Source of the DNA: Gnetum montanum
Lineage: Eukaryota > Streptophyta > Gnetopsida > Gnetales > Gnetaceae
Reading direction: 5' to 3'
Assembly: GCA_015680685.1 (NCBI GenBank)
Contig: MNCI01010388.1
Span: 11,000 to 74,999, forward strand
Length of the DNA stretch: 64,000 nucleotides
Below, piece by piece: positions 49,560-60,801 of the stretch (position 1 is the stretch's first letter; each line of letters opens with the position of its first letter). The translations under genes and the position numbers were made by a program. The notes under the pieces were generated by a model. It was given only the letters and a program-made list of their open reading frames with translations, was not told the DNA's origin and did no database searches.

Positions 49560-50750
49560 ATCCATTTCATAGCCAAGACAATCAATGTCATTAATAAATT
49601 TCAAAAATTAATCATTGCTATAATCCATATCAAACATCTCCAAATTTTGGAAAATCGTATCATTATCAATGTCTTCACTAACCTCAATAATGACCTTTCT
49701 ATGAATACTGCCATAGCCATCATTATCCCATACAAAATCAAATTCATTACCATCATTAGCTTTGCTCTCATTCATAACTGCATCAAAAATTACATTATTT
49801 TTATCAAGAAAAATAGGACTCACAATGTTATCATAATCACTACAATGATCATGATGCACATCATTACAATTGAACAAACCACTATCAAGTCAAAGTGAAA
49901 GCTAGAAACCCTCATAATAGCTTCATCATTAGAGACATTACTACCATCAACAAGATAAATCTCAAACTTACTTACCTCTTCATGTCTTCTCCCATCCAAC
50001 CTTGGTTCCACTTTATCTTTAACATGTGACTGTCTAGCATCATCAAAATAGGAAGATTCTAAATCCTAAATAGGAGTCCCTAAACCAAGTGATTTCTCCC
50101 CTTCAAAGGAATTATCATCAAACTCTTCATCATACTTTGGAGGTTCCCACTCAAAAGGTAAACTCTCCTATATGGCCTCAACAAAAGATTCATCAAAAAT
50201 CACATCAAAGAAACTATTCTTCCACATACCTTATGTAGAAGACTCACCTATCTTCCATGAGATAGCCTCAACTTGACTTAGAATCTCCTTTCCCTTGCCA
50301 CAAGATATAGAATAATTGCAAAAAGTATGAGAATCATACCTTCTAGTGATGCTCTTGATCCTTCTTAGAGAATTTCCTTGATCTTGGCCTCTCTTTTGGC
50401 TTTGATCCTTCACCCTTCATGACTCATATTTTCAGCACTTAGAGCATGAAGAAAAACATCATCTTAATCTTCTCCTTGTCCAAAGTCTTCATTTTTAAAA
50501 GGAAGATCATCTTCAAGTGATAGCATTAATGAATGTCTTAAAGAAGGTCTTGGTGAATAATTACATGAATTATACCCTTTCTTAGATGCTTTTTGTGAAG
50601 TAGCATATTCATTTTTCTCTTCAATCTTTTCAAGTTTCTCAACAATGAGCTTGAGATAATTTCTCATGCCATCCATGTGTCTTGACAAAGCATGAACTAT
50701 CTTCTTATTTGGAGGGATGATGGAAATTGATCTAAAAGGAAATTTTCAAA
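49560..50750 (-). pseudogene. Element H internal frame: acidic protein, no pol
   Basis: The only coding-like content of H is on the minus strand. It starts with a coiled segment (DGMRNYLKLIVEKLEKIEEK, about 50670-50610). A Lys/Arg-rich part follows (KDQSQKRGQDQGNSLRRIK), then a long Asp/Glu-rich part (FEWEPPKYDEEFDDNSFEG near 50140; EFDFVWDNDGYGS near 49730; EVSEDIDND). Several frameshifts and stops break it. No protease, RT, RNase H or integrase motifs were found in the 2.2 kb interior. It could be a gag-like or accessory protein of a non-autonomous element that relies on another element's enzymes. I do not recognise a family. Confidence 0.5.
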
Positions 50751-51064
50751 AACTTCTACAATGAAAGATGAAATTTTCAAGATTTATCAGAGAATGAGAT
50801 AATAAATACTCAAATATTAAGAGAAATAAGTACAAGATCTTCAAACCCTCACTATTACAAGCCAATGTGTCTATAATTTCATAATTATCTTTCAATTCTT
50901 GAAATACTTGACAAACTTAGGAATCAAAGGAAAACTTTTAAACCCTAGGATGAGTAGAATAATTAGCAAGGAAGAATTCAACCAAGCTTGAGAATTTGAA
51001 GCTATTCTTTATAATTGAGATGAGAATTATCCTCTTGAATTCAATTAACTTCAATTCCAAGCCA

Positions 51065-51077
51065 CTCTAATACAAAT
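51065..51077 (-). other. Primer binding site of element H (minus strand), tRNA-iMet type
   Basis: On the minus strand ATTTGTATTAGAG follows the LTR by a few bases. It resembles TTGGTATCAGAGC, the complement of initiator tRNA-Met, with a missing G and a C-to-T change. Confidence 0.5.
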
Positions 51078-51078
51078 C

Positions 51079-52006
51079 TTATGAGGATCTTCCATATATT
51101 CCAGCATCCAAGCTCTCTCAAAATTACAAATAGTAAATTTAAATAATAAATGAAAAGTAAAGTTTTATTATTACTCAAAATGAAGAATTTACATAATAAA
51201 GGAAGTACACATTCCCAAGGACAAACAAGAGATTCAATCCAATTCTCATACACACTCAATCAAAGAAATCACATACATAAGAATGAAAACCAAGGTAATT
51301 GGCCAAGGCCCTCTCTCTTTCTTCTCACAACCCTCCACACAATGACCAATTATGACTCACAAACAAGAAGAACAAGAGTGATCAAGATAATCATCACACT
51401 TCCTTTTTCAAGATACACTCTTGAGGATCTCTTATCTTACTCTTGAGACTAGACTTCTCTCTTAGGACTAGCCTCCTCCTTTGAGACTAACCTTTATCCT
51501 TTTGATTAGCCTACCCAAACTTAGGCCTTTAATTCCTTCTTATAGCTTTCAAAGTGACCCTCCATCTTTCCTCCAAATTAGAAATCAATTTGAAGTTTAT
51601 TGAGATCCATATAAGACATCTTAAAGAAGTAGGAGGCACCTATCCTGAAATAACCAAATCTTAAAAGCTAACATCTTGTGGGAAGAGGAGATGTCTTGAA
51701 AATAGAGAAAATGTCTTGCAAACATGTGAGATTTCTTTTAGGAGACATCTTAAGCTAGGGGATATGTCTTCATCATCGAGGATGTGTCTTACTGTTAGAG
51801 AAGACATCTCTCTAGGCTAACCAAAATTTAAAGATGCTTGTTTTGAGGTTTGGAACCTCCAGAAACTTTCAAATAAGGCCCCATTTATATCAAAACCCCA
51901 TAAAATCATCAAAATGAACCCAAAACACCCCTAAACATGCCATAAGTCTAGGGAAAGATCCCATTATTATATCAATGGTACATTGTCCTTTTGGATGTCC
52001 ACATCA
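51079..52006 (-). repeat. Element H LTR, right copy (5' LTR in the element's own orientation)
   Basis: Repeat of 47957-48841, running TTATGAGGATCTTCC to TCCACATCA on the plus strand. It keeps most of the AGACATCT/AGATGTCT cluster at 51610-51830. It is 43 bp longer than the other copy because of small indels. Confidence 0.88.
51610..51830. promoter_or_regulatory. Cluster of AGACATCTT/AAGATGTCT words in the element H right LTR
   Basis: At least six words of this type occur (for example AAGACATCTT, AGATGTCTTG, GGAGACATCTT, GAAGACATCTC), in register with those of the left LTR though individually mutated. Function is inferred. Confidence 0.38.
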
Positions 52007-52011
52007 CCAAT
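52007..52011. repeat. Target site duplication of element H, right copy (CCAAT)
   Basis: Pairs with CTAAT at 47952-47956. Confidence 0.7.
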
Positions 52012-53688
52012 TCTCTTAATAGGCTAGTTCAAGATGATAATGTGAAATAACATGTGCATGATTATATTCCCAAACATGAATACATGAATGACAACGAGAA
52101 GGTGACTTCCAAGAGAAATGATAATGATCCTCTCAAAAAGATGCAAATCATGTGGATTTAGCTATTAGAGGTCAACAATGTGATTCTTAGTCACTTTTCA
52201 ATTATTGAATAGATGAAAATGATCTATGACATTATGGATAAAATGGATGTGACATACTTGTAGAAGCTAAATTTAGGTATCAAACATAAGCTATCCATGG
52301 CTCAAAATTTTATGTTACAAAACTATATGAAGTATATAGGAGATGTCCTTGATGATGTCTAGGTCTCTATGAGGGACATCCTACAAAGGTTAATGATCCT
52401 AGAGATGAAGAATAAAAATAACATGAGGTAAGAATTGAGAAAATTGAGGACTAATTAATTGTACAAGAAAAAGTAGTTGCAACTACTTCTAGGGGATCCA
52501 CACCTAAAGTTTGGATCAAAAAACATAAATCCTATAAATTGGACCAAGATGATAAGCTTATAGATACCTTCCTCTTCAATATGAATTAATTCTTGGAGAT
52601 GAATAAGTATACAGATCAATCCAAAGTTAACATCACTTCCAAATTCCTAAGGAAATTTTCTCAAATCCAATGGGTTAACATTATCTAGGAGACAAGATAT
52701 GGGATATCTTAAAGATTAATAGAGATATGGAAATAATTTACAACTATCCTAATCAAGAACTTTCACCCAAACACATCCACTGATAAAGCTTGGATGAAGT
52801 TCATAGAAATCTAACAAATAGAAATGTTGATGGATTGTCTCAATAAGTAATAGGAGGTGGTGTTACAAATTCTTATTATGGATGACAAGATCAACTTTTG
52901 AATCTTTTTCAATGGTTTAAATCCCTAGTCCTAGTGGAAGATCAAAAATAGCAAGATTACAAAGTACAAGAAAGCACTTGAATTAGTTACCAATTTTTTA
53001 GTTCTTTCTAAGCTCAAAAAGGAGAAAAAGAATCATGTAGATGCATCCCAAAATAGCAAAAATCTTGGTGGCAAATTCGGTCAATCTAGAGAAAGGAATT
53101 TTAGTGGTGACTTTCAAGGTCAATGTTCTATTGTTACCTCTAGTTCCCGAGCTTGTTAATAGGGTTATGAAAAGTATCTAATTCTTGAATAATCCTCTAA
53201 GGTATCCTATAGTAAGATGATTTATCTACTTAGTAAATCATATTTCTTATGATTTCCCTCAAAACCCTAATTAATAACCAATTTGAAGTAATCCAAATGG
53301 TACTAAGTAATTAAACAATATCAAGTACAAGCCATATGTTTGATTAATGATGATGTAACAACAGATCAAGATCCTTAGCATAATGGAACAAATCTCTTAG
53401 AGCTTGATGGTGATTTAGCATAATTTTCAATAAGAGTAGTTAAAGCAAAAAAACAAACTTATATTTGATACAGGTGGTTCTAGTATGGTTTTTATCAAAT
53501 TTGATGGATACCTTGGCTGACACTAGAGCTAGCCATAACTTTCTTTTATCAAAAATTTCTCACACCCTTAATTTCTTGATTAAACCTACTTACTCATCTT
53601 CTAAATTAGCCAAGTTTTACCAAAAAAATATAAAAGATGATGAAGGTAGGCCAGTGGAATGGAAAACTATATTTTTTATAGTACTATG
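52012..53688 (+). pseudogene. Ty3/gypsy gag-protease remnant (element G)
   Basis: Gag-like frame fragments on the plus strand include FFNGLNP near 52915 followed by ITKYKKALELVTNFL and a basic KLKKEKKNH. Downstream, 53513-53560 encodes LADTRASHNFLLSKISHTL, a retropepsin active site in which DTGASHNF has become DTRASHNF. The order gag to protease is normal for gypsy. Many stops interrupt it. The copy is cut by element F at 53689, in the protease. The rest would lie beyond F, but that side is lost at 59209 or outside the window. Confidence 0.6.
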
Positions 53689-54742
53689 TGTTGACCTTTT
53701 GGTATGTCAAAACCTTAAGGAAAATGGAGAACAAGGTTGTTTGTGTGGTTCTATGATTATTGTGTTTGTAGATCAAGAACTTGAATTAAGATAATAAGGT
53801 TTGTGGAAGCTCAATAACATGGACAAGAAACAAAGAATTCAAAATGACAAGAAAGCTAAAGAAAGACATCTCCAAGAAATAGTAGACATCTTGGTAGAAT
53901 TGAAGGCAACATTGGAGAAGACGTCTCTACAAAATAGTATATGTCTTTCATCAAGCAAAGATGTCTTTCACCAGAAAAAGACATCTTCACAAAATGAAAA
54001 CTAGTCACAGAAAAACATATTTCACCAAACAAAGATGTCTCTCTAGAATGAAGGCCAAATTTAGAAAGATGTCTCACACACGAATAATACATCTTCCATG
54101 ACCATTAGCTAGCTATTGCACAAGTTCCAAGATGGATTTGAAAGCATAGTGGCTATAAGAAGACATCATTCTCATTGGGAAATGTGTAAGCTTTTGTACT
54201 ATCATTGTGTAATCATTTGACAATCATTGTTATTCCTCATTATTCTATCTTTTTACTGTTGTAAAATGAGTTGTACCTCAAGTACAAGGATCAGCAAGCC
54301 AAGTTGCATTCATCCCTTGTAATCATTGTTCTCTTTTGTTGCTTTGTAGGGTTGATGTGCTTCTTGTGGGAAGGCATCTTACTTGATCTTGATAAAATCA
54401 TATGGAATTAAGTGTTGCTGTAGTGACATTACACTCCAAAGCAAAGCTCAAAGTTGTAAAGGTAGTCAAATCCTTAAAACCAAATTCTAAGCTTGTTGGC
54501 ACCTTGTGAGGTTGAGTGGATTCATAGCGTTGAATCACTCCAAAGTGGAGCTTAGAGCTTTACAGGATGTGGTATCCTTCAAATCACAATTTGAAAGGAA
54601 CAAAGTTTGGAGGTATGTTTGTGAACTACCCTCTAAGTGTGGACTACCCAAGTTAGGTAACCATGTTAAAATTGATATGCTCTTTTTGTAAAAGAATTTT
54701 TTTAAAAAAAGTTATTCATCTCCCCCCTTCTAAGTTCAATAA
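53689..54742 (+). repeat. Element F 5' LTR (about 1.05 kb)
   Basis: Direct repeat of 58376-59208. It starts TGTTGACCTTTTGG. The end is placed after GTTCA, shortly before the primer site, and is uncertain by about 10 bases. It carries the AGACATCT/AGATGTCT cluster at 53860-54160. Confidence 0.83.
53860..54160. promoter_or_regulatory. Cluster of AGACATCT/AGATGTCT words in the element F 5' LTR
   Basis: About ten words in both orientations occur (AGACATCTCC, AGACATCTTGG, AGACGTCTC, AGATGTCTTTC, AGATGTCTCTC, AGATGTCTCAC, AGACATCATT). Several contain TGTCTC or GAGACA. The same cluster is in the 3' LTR. A promoter role is inferred. Confidence 0.42.
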
Positions 54743-54750
54743 TCCTTAAG

Positions 54751-54762
54751 TGGTATCGAATC
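54751..54762 (+). other. Primer binding site of element F, initiator tRNA-Met type
   Basis: TGGTATCGAATC resembles TGGTATCAGAGC, the complement of initiator tRNA-Met and standard for plant copia elements. Confidence 0.75.
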
Positions 54763-56250
54763 TTGGTACTCTTTNATAATCTCAAAAAGGAAAAATAAGA
54801 CCTTAAGGCTGAGATTCAAAGACTAACAAATATGATTGAGTAGATGAACAAGAACTCTATGGAGAAGCCCAAAGACCAAAAATAGCATTTATCTAGGTTT
54901 GGTAAATCTTCTAAACCAAAAAACTTTAAATGATTCTTTTGTGGTAAATACAGCCATATTCAATCTTTTTGCTATCTTAGAATGCATCACTATTCTTAGT
55001 CTTTGCAAAGCAAGCCTAGAAACAAAAACCATGTAGGTTTGGAAAGAAAAAGAAGAAAAGACTAAAAAGAGTTGGATGGCTTAAATTACTTTCTCTGATG
55101 ATAATGCTAGGTATATTGACAATGGGTGTTCAAGGCACATGACAAGTGACAAATCCTACTTCACTCACTTCACATAATAAAATTGTGGAATAGTCATGTT
55201 TGGAGATGACATGGAAGCACCTATAACAAGTATTGGTACCATAGGAGGTAAAGGTAAGGGATTACCAACTATAAATAAAGTGTTCTTTATTGATGGATTA
55301 AAACATAATCTTCTTAGCGTAAGTTAACATTGTGATTCAAATTTTAATGCTACCTTTTCAAAAGAAAGTTGTAGAATACAATATCTATCTACTGGAAATG
55401 TTGTGATTGAAGGATCTAGAAAAGGAAATATGTATACCACTATTTTTGGAAATTCTCCTAACCTTGATTCTAAGTGCTTAGTAAGTTTTGTAGATGATAC
55501 ATGTATTTGGCATAGGAAGCTAGGCCACATAAATAAGGAAATTCTTCAAACCTTGGTACCAGAGGAAATGGTTCATGGTCTCCCTAAGCTAAAAGATTTC
55601 AACTTAAATACATGTGAAGCCTGTCAGAAAGGGAAATAAACAAGGGTAAGATTTCATAAGAAAAATATCATTTCTACTGCTTGTCCCTTGGATCTACTTC
55701 ATATGGATGTGGTTGGTCCAATTCAAACTCTTAGCTTGGGAAAGAAAAGATATTTTTTAACCATTATTGATGATTATTCTTACTTTACTTAGGTTTCCTT
55801 TTTATATCAGAAAGATGAGGTGTTTGATCATTTTTTTAAGAATTAGCAATTAGATCTAGAAAGAAAAAGGATATGGTATTAAATTCATCAAAAGCAACAA
55901 TGGATGTGAGTTCAAAAATGAAAAGTTTGAACAATGTTTGTTGAATCAATGGCATTCTACATCAATTCTTAGCTATAAGAAATCCTCAACAAAATTGAGT
56001 AGCTAAATTAAAAAATAGAATCTTAAACGATATGGGAAGAATGATATTAAATGATTGAAGTCTTCCTCATCACATTTAGGCTAAAGCCATCAACATTACT
56101 TGTTAAGTATCCATCAAAGTTCTAGTAAGAATATTCACCTCTAAAACTCATTATGAATTATGGATTGGTAGAAAACCATTGATAGCTTATTTTCTTGTTT
56201 TTTTTATTCAAAATGCTATATTCTAAATGATAAATATAACTTGAGAAAGT
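54763..56250 (+). pseudogene. Element F: gag tail, protease and integrase remnant (Ty1/copia)
   Basis: A coiled stretch (DLKAEIQRLTNMIE) and a CCHC knuckle (FFCGKYSHIQSFC, first Cys replaced by a stop) are all that remain of gag. The protease has YIDNGCSRHMTSD (about 55120), with DSG changed to DNG. GAG-pre-integrase and the zinc part follow: HRKLGHINKEIL at 55510 and CEACQKGK at 55615. The integrase core has LDLLHMDVVGP (55690) and IIDDYSYFT. The second catalytic Asp (DNG) is changed to NNG at about 55895. Protease and integrase lie before RT, which is the copia order. Stops and shifts are numerous after 55780. Confidence 0.85.
54775..54775. other. Ambiguous base (N)
   Basis: The unresolved base falls 13 bases after the primer site, exactly where most of gag is missing, so an assembly fault is possible. 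Confidence 0.9.
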
Positions 56251-58182
56251 TTGATGAAAAAACTAATGAAGGCATTTTTTTTAGGATATTCTCTAGTTAG
56301 TAGGGCTTACAAAGTATATAACAAAAGAATGAACACGATGGAAGAAATCATAAATGTCAAAATAGATTATCATGACATTACTTTTCCTCAACATTATGAT
56401 AAAAATTTTCCCATTAAAAAACTATTTAGCCCAACTCAAGTGCAAGATGACAAAATTTTGGAATATAGTAGTGATCATGAAGAATAAGAAAATGATGATA
56501 ATCAAGAAATATCCCTCACTAAATCAAAAGTGCCTAGACTTAGCAAAGCTCACTCTCTTAACAATGTCCTTGGGGAAGTTCAAGATAATGTGCATACTAG
56601 AAGTTAAATCAAATAGATTTGTGGCTTTTCTACATATCTCTCCCAACTTGAACTCAAAACCTTTAAGCAAGCTAAAAGAGAGGATGGATGGATTTATACT
56701 ATGCAAGATGAACTTATTCAATTTTCTAGAAATGATGTATGGGAATTGACACCTAGGCCCAATGATAAACCTATTATTGGAACAAAATAAGTCTTTAGGA
56801 ACAACACTGATGATAATGGAAACATCATTAAAAATAAGTCTAGATCGGTTGCCAAAGGATACAACCAACAAGAAGGAATTGATTTTTATGAAACTTTTTC
56901 TCTTGTTGCTAGGTTGGAATCTATTAGACTTCTTCTTGTCTATGCTAGCATTAACAACATCAAGCTCTATCAAATGGATGTCAAAAGTTCCTTCTTGAAT
57001 GAAACCATACAAGAAGAAGTTTACATTGAACAACCTAAAGGATTTGTTGATTCCATCAAGCCTAATTATGTCTAAAAGCTCAAGAAAGCTCTCTATAGTC
57101 ATAAACTAGCTCTAAAAGCTTGGTATGAAAGGTTTTCTCAACACCTCACATCAAATTGATTTGAAAGAGGTAAAGCTAATGTTATGTTATTTCTTAAAAG
57201 AGAAGGTAAAGATCTTCTAATTTTTCAAATTTATGTTGATGACATTATTTTTTATTCTAGTAACAAAATCCTTTGCAAGAAATTTTCTAATCTCATGTAG
57301 TCTAAATTTGAAATGTGCATGATGGGATAACTCAAGAACTTTCTTGGGTTTCAAATCTATCAAACAACTAATGGAAACTTTATATGTCAAACCAAATATG
57401 CAAACGATCTTCTTCTCAAATACAAACTAGCTAATGTCAAAATTAAAGGTACTCCTATGGCTGCAAATTCTAAGCTTATTAAATATTATCAAGGTAAGCC
57501 AAATGATCCCAAGCTTTATAGAGGTATGATTGGTAGTCTTTTTTATTTAACTACCAATAGAGCAGGTATAGCCTTAAGTGTAGGATTATGTACCAAATAT
57601 TAGTCAGCTCCAAAGGACTCTCATTACAAGATTGTTAAACATATTTTTCACTATTGAAAAGGTATTACTAGCTAGGGCCTTTGGTATCAAAAGGATTCCT
57701 CCCTTGATTTTGCCTGTTATTATGATGCAAATTGGATAGGTTTTCCTAATGATCATCATAGCATGAGTGATAACTATTTCTTCTTTGGGAAAAGTCTTAT
57801 TTCTTGGACAACTAAGAAGCAAACATCTATGGCTCTCTCAATAGCAAAAGCTAAATATATCTCTACCAATAGTTGTTGTGCTTAATTACTTTGGATGAAA
57901 GAAACTCTCAAAGATTTAGGAGTAAAAGTAGACTCAACTCTCATTTACTGTGATAATAAGAGCACCATCAACATGACAAAAAATCCCATTCAATATTCTT
58001 ATATCAAACAAATTAAGATTCACCATCACGTTATACAAGAACATACACAACATGGTCATGTAAGGCTAGAGTTTATTGGAATAGAGAGTCAACTAGCAAA
58101 TGCCTTCACCAAACATCTAGATGAACGTCATTTGGCTTCTCTATGTAATGACATGGGGATAGGACCTTGTCCTATCATGTAA
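56251..58182 (+). pseudogene. Element F: reverse transcriptase and RNase H remnant (Ty1/copia)
   Basis: After a degenerate linker, RT runs from about 56710 to 57560: DVWELTPRP, VAKGYNQQEGIDFYETFS, LYQMDVKSSFLN, and an intact catalytic IYVDDIIF at about 57230. RNase H runs from about 57700: CYYDANWIGFPND, LISWTTKKQTSMALSIAKAKY, LIYCDNKSTINM and QLANAFTKHL. It ends with CPIM and TAA at 58180-58182. The plus-strand frame is fairly continuous with scattered stops (about 56788, 57074, 57298). A minus-strand open frame across 56524-57102 is a shadow. Confidence 0.88.
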
Positions 58183-58359
58183 GTCTTTTTATTCTTTATA
58201 CAACTCAAAAACAACAACAAAAACATTTTTTCACATATGCATCTATTTAGGGGAAACTTCCCTCACTTTTTTCATTATGTATTAAAAGGAGGATAAGTAG
58301 CTTATATATTATTGTGTATTAGGACAAGACTAACCCATTTTCTTAAGTTTTGGACATTA

Positions 58360-58375
58360 CTAAAAAGGGGAAAAT
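58360..58375 (+). other. Polypurine tract of element F
   Basis: TAAAAAGGGGAAAATT lies directly before the 3' LTR. Confidence 0.7.
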
Positions 58376-59208
58376 TTTTGACCTTTTGGTATGTCAAAAC
58401 ATTAAGGAAAACGGAGAACAAGGCTATTTGTGTGGTTATGTGATTATTGTGTTTGTAGGTCAAGAACCTAGATTAAGATAAGAAGGCCAATAGAACCTCA
58501 AGAATATGGATAAAGAACAAAGAATTCAAAATGCAAAGGAAGCTAAAGAAAGACATCTAGACATCTTGATAGAATTGAAGGCAACACAAGAAAAGATGTC
58601 TCTAAAAAATAGCATAGGTCTTTCATCTAGCAAAGACATCTTTCACTAGAAAAAGATGTCTTCACAAAATAAAGGCCAATCATAGAAAAATGTCCTTCAT
58701 CAGACAAATACGTCTTTCCCAAAATGGAGGCCAGATCTAGAAAGACATCTCAAACACAAAGAAGACATCTTCCATGACCATTAGCTAGTTGTTACATGAG
58801 TTCCAAGATGGATTTGGAAACATAGTGGCTATAAGAAGACATCATTCTCATTGGGAAATATGCAAGCTTTTCTACTATCATTGTCTAATCATTTGAAAAT
58901 CATTGTTATTGCTCATTGTTCTATCTTTTATCTGTCATAAAGTGAGTTGTACCTCAAGTATAATGATCAGCAAACCAAGTTGAATTCATCCCTTGTAGTC
59001 ATTATTATCTTTTGTTGCCTTGTGATGTTAATGTGCTTCTTGTGGGAAGGCATCTTGGTTAAGCCTATCGAGATCCTACAAGATTGAGTGGTGGTATAGC
59101 ACCACAACACTCCAAAGCAGAGCTCAAAGTTGTAAAGGTAGTGGGATCCTTAAAATAACATTCTAATTTTTTCAGGACCTTGCAAGTTTGAGTGGATTCA
59201 TAGCATCA
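58376..59208 (+). repeat. Element F 3' LTR, truncated
   Basis: It matches 53689-54535. The similarity stops after GATTCATAGCATC near 59208, about 210 to 230 bases before the expected LTR end. No target duplication can be tested. Confidence 0.85.
58546..58770. promoter_or_regulatory. Cluster of AGACATCT/AGATGTCT words in the element F 3' LTR
   Basis: About nine words occur (for example AGACATCTAGACATCTTG, AGATGTCTCT, AAGATGTCTTC, AGACATCTCAA, AAGACATCTTCC). Some positions have switched orientation relative to the 5' LTR through paired changes. Confidence 0.42.
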
Positions 59209-60801
59209 ATATCAAAATTTACACATACGTGATGCACACGCATGCAAAAGTGCTCAGCCCTTTCGTTGAAGGAGTTGACCAGGGTTAACATTTCACTGGC
59301 GGGGACATCAGGGGTTATGGCCAAAAATAAGTGCATTATCCTCGCTTCCTGCAGCTTGGTAACCAACGCAACTAGGACCGTCGCATGGCCGAGCCAGCGT
59401 TGTGCCTCCTTGATGTTGCCATAGCGGAAGAGAAGGGTATTCGTCTCGCAGCTGGAAATTGTAAGGGTAATCTCTTAGGATTCCCTGACTGAACAATGCA
59501 AGTCACATGTCAAAAAAAACTATTGCGCAACATTCATGATTCACAATTAAGCTATACAACAATAAAAAGATACAGTAATCTTACCAGGTCCAAATGGCAA
59601 AGGAAATGGAGGAAGTTGCCTCTACACATCTGTGATGGTAAGGGGCGGATCCAAAGCTCATTCTTCATGTAACCACCCAAGATTCTGGAAATTCTGGAAA
59701 GCATCAGCGTAACGGGTGGGGTACTCATGAATGTCGAAGCCAATCTACCCCATCACACCAGCGCGTACATTGCTAGTCGAGGTAAACGCCTTTATTGCCG
59801 TTTCAGTCCAAGTTAATGTATCATTATCACCTACTAACTTGTTCTCGTGGATAAAAAACCTGTATCATACGACACATATGCTTAACTTACGCTTTACAAA
59901 ACCTAGACAATAGACATATAATCACAATACCGCCAACAAAACCACTTACCCCCTGAATAATACATTGTGCCTGGTGGGTTCTGGAAGTAAGTCAAGACGT
60001 GACGGGAAATGAACAAAGTGTTGTATGCATGGTAACAGCTAAACTGAGCCATTTCCCAGATCCAACATAAGCACCTCAACCCTCTGGCGCTAAGTTCGCA
60101 GTCCTGGGGACGACCAGTGTCGATAGCCCCGTCTGTTAAGAAAGCCAGAATTCCCTGCGTAGAACCCACTAACAGGTGCTCCAGAATGGCGCCAAAAATA
60201 TCTCTTGACACATTTGACCATACAATAATGCTATAGTTACACAGTAAAAACTGCAGAAACTCCAGCGCACCCTTTCAGAACCATATGGCCCTCCCATGCA
60301 ACTACGTCTGAGGGGGAGGGACATTAGGTACGATCGGGTTTATATAGCATAAAAACCTCGACTATATCTAAAACGATTAAGACAGGTTTTAACATGATAC
60401 TGTACAGAGAAAATAATAAACACATCAACGTCTAAATTTAGATTTGCATGCTTAAAATACAGAAAATCTACAGATTACGCTTAGCTATTCATGCCAAAAT
60501 CGCCTAAACCCTTGCAACAGTACAAGGTTTGTCCCTGACAATGGCGATAGATGCAATCCTAGTGTATAAACCCTTGTTTTAATGCAAGGTCTATAGTCTA
60601 AAATTTTAATTTACGTAAACGACGCTACAAGAATAAACACTACAAAAGTAACATGAATAAGCAAGGGATGGCCTACCGATTCAAAGGCATCGGGTCTCTC
60701 ACTTCAACAACTACCTGCAAAACACGCTGCAGGCTCCCTTGCACCTCGTCAATCTTGGCCAATTTCACGTTCTTCCCTCTCACTTTAGGCGTCATTGTCA
60801 T
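59209..60801 (-). pseudogene. Truncated multi-exon pseudogene on the minus strand, unknown function
   Basis: A first exon starts at the ATG at 60801 (MTMTPKVRGKNVKLAKIDE) and ends before a GTAGG near 60676. An exon at about 60250-59950 has LEFLQFLLCNYSIIVWSN and GLRCLCWIWEMAQFSCYH and ends MYYSGG|GTAAGTGG. An exon at 59859-59585 follows ATGATACAG and reads FFIHENKLVGDNDT and IGFDIHEYPTRYADAFQ. A last exon at about 59490-59230 has RYGNIKEAQRWLGHATVLV. The intron after it is cut at 59209. One exon has stops at likely Trp codons. Base use differs from the DNA to the left, with many more CpG. I do not recognise the protein. It faces element E's pol, so it may be a captured gene fragment or simply a gene relic beside it. 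Confidence 0.5.

Noticed and set aside
49551-49898. A 115-codon plus-strand frame in element H
   Set aside because: Ile/Thr/Asn-rich antisense image of the Asp/Glu-rich minus-strand frame, and H is oriented minus.
56524-57102. A 192-codon minus-strand open frame
   Set aside because: It is antisense to clear copia RT motifs (VAKGYNQQEGIDFYETFS), so it is a shadow.
59585-60307. Possible phosphatase-like (FCP1/TIM50) reading of the IIVWSN segment
   Set aside because: Only a short stretch is suggestive; the DxDxT motif and the downstream pattern are not seen.
59209-60801. Plant mobile domain antisense gene of the kind linked to Tat elements
   Set aside because: No motif of that domain could be recognised in any exon.
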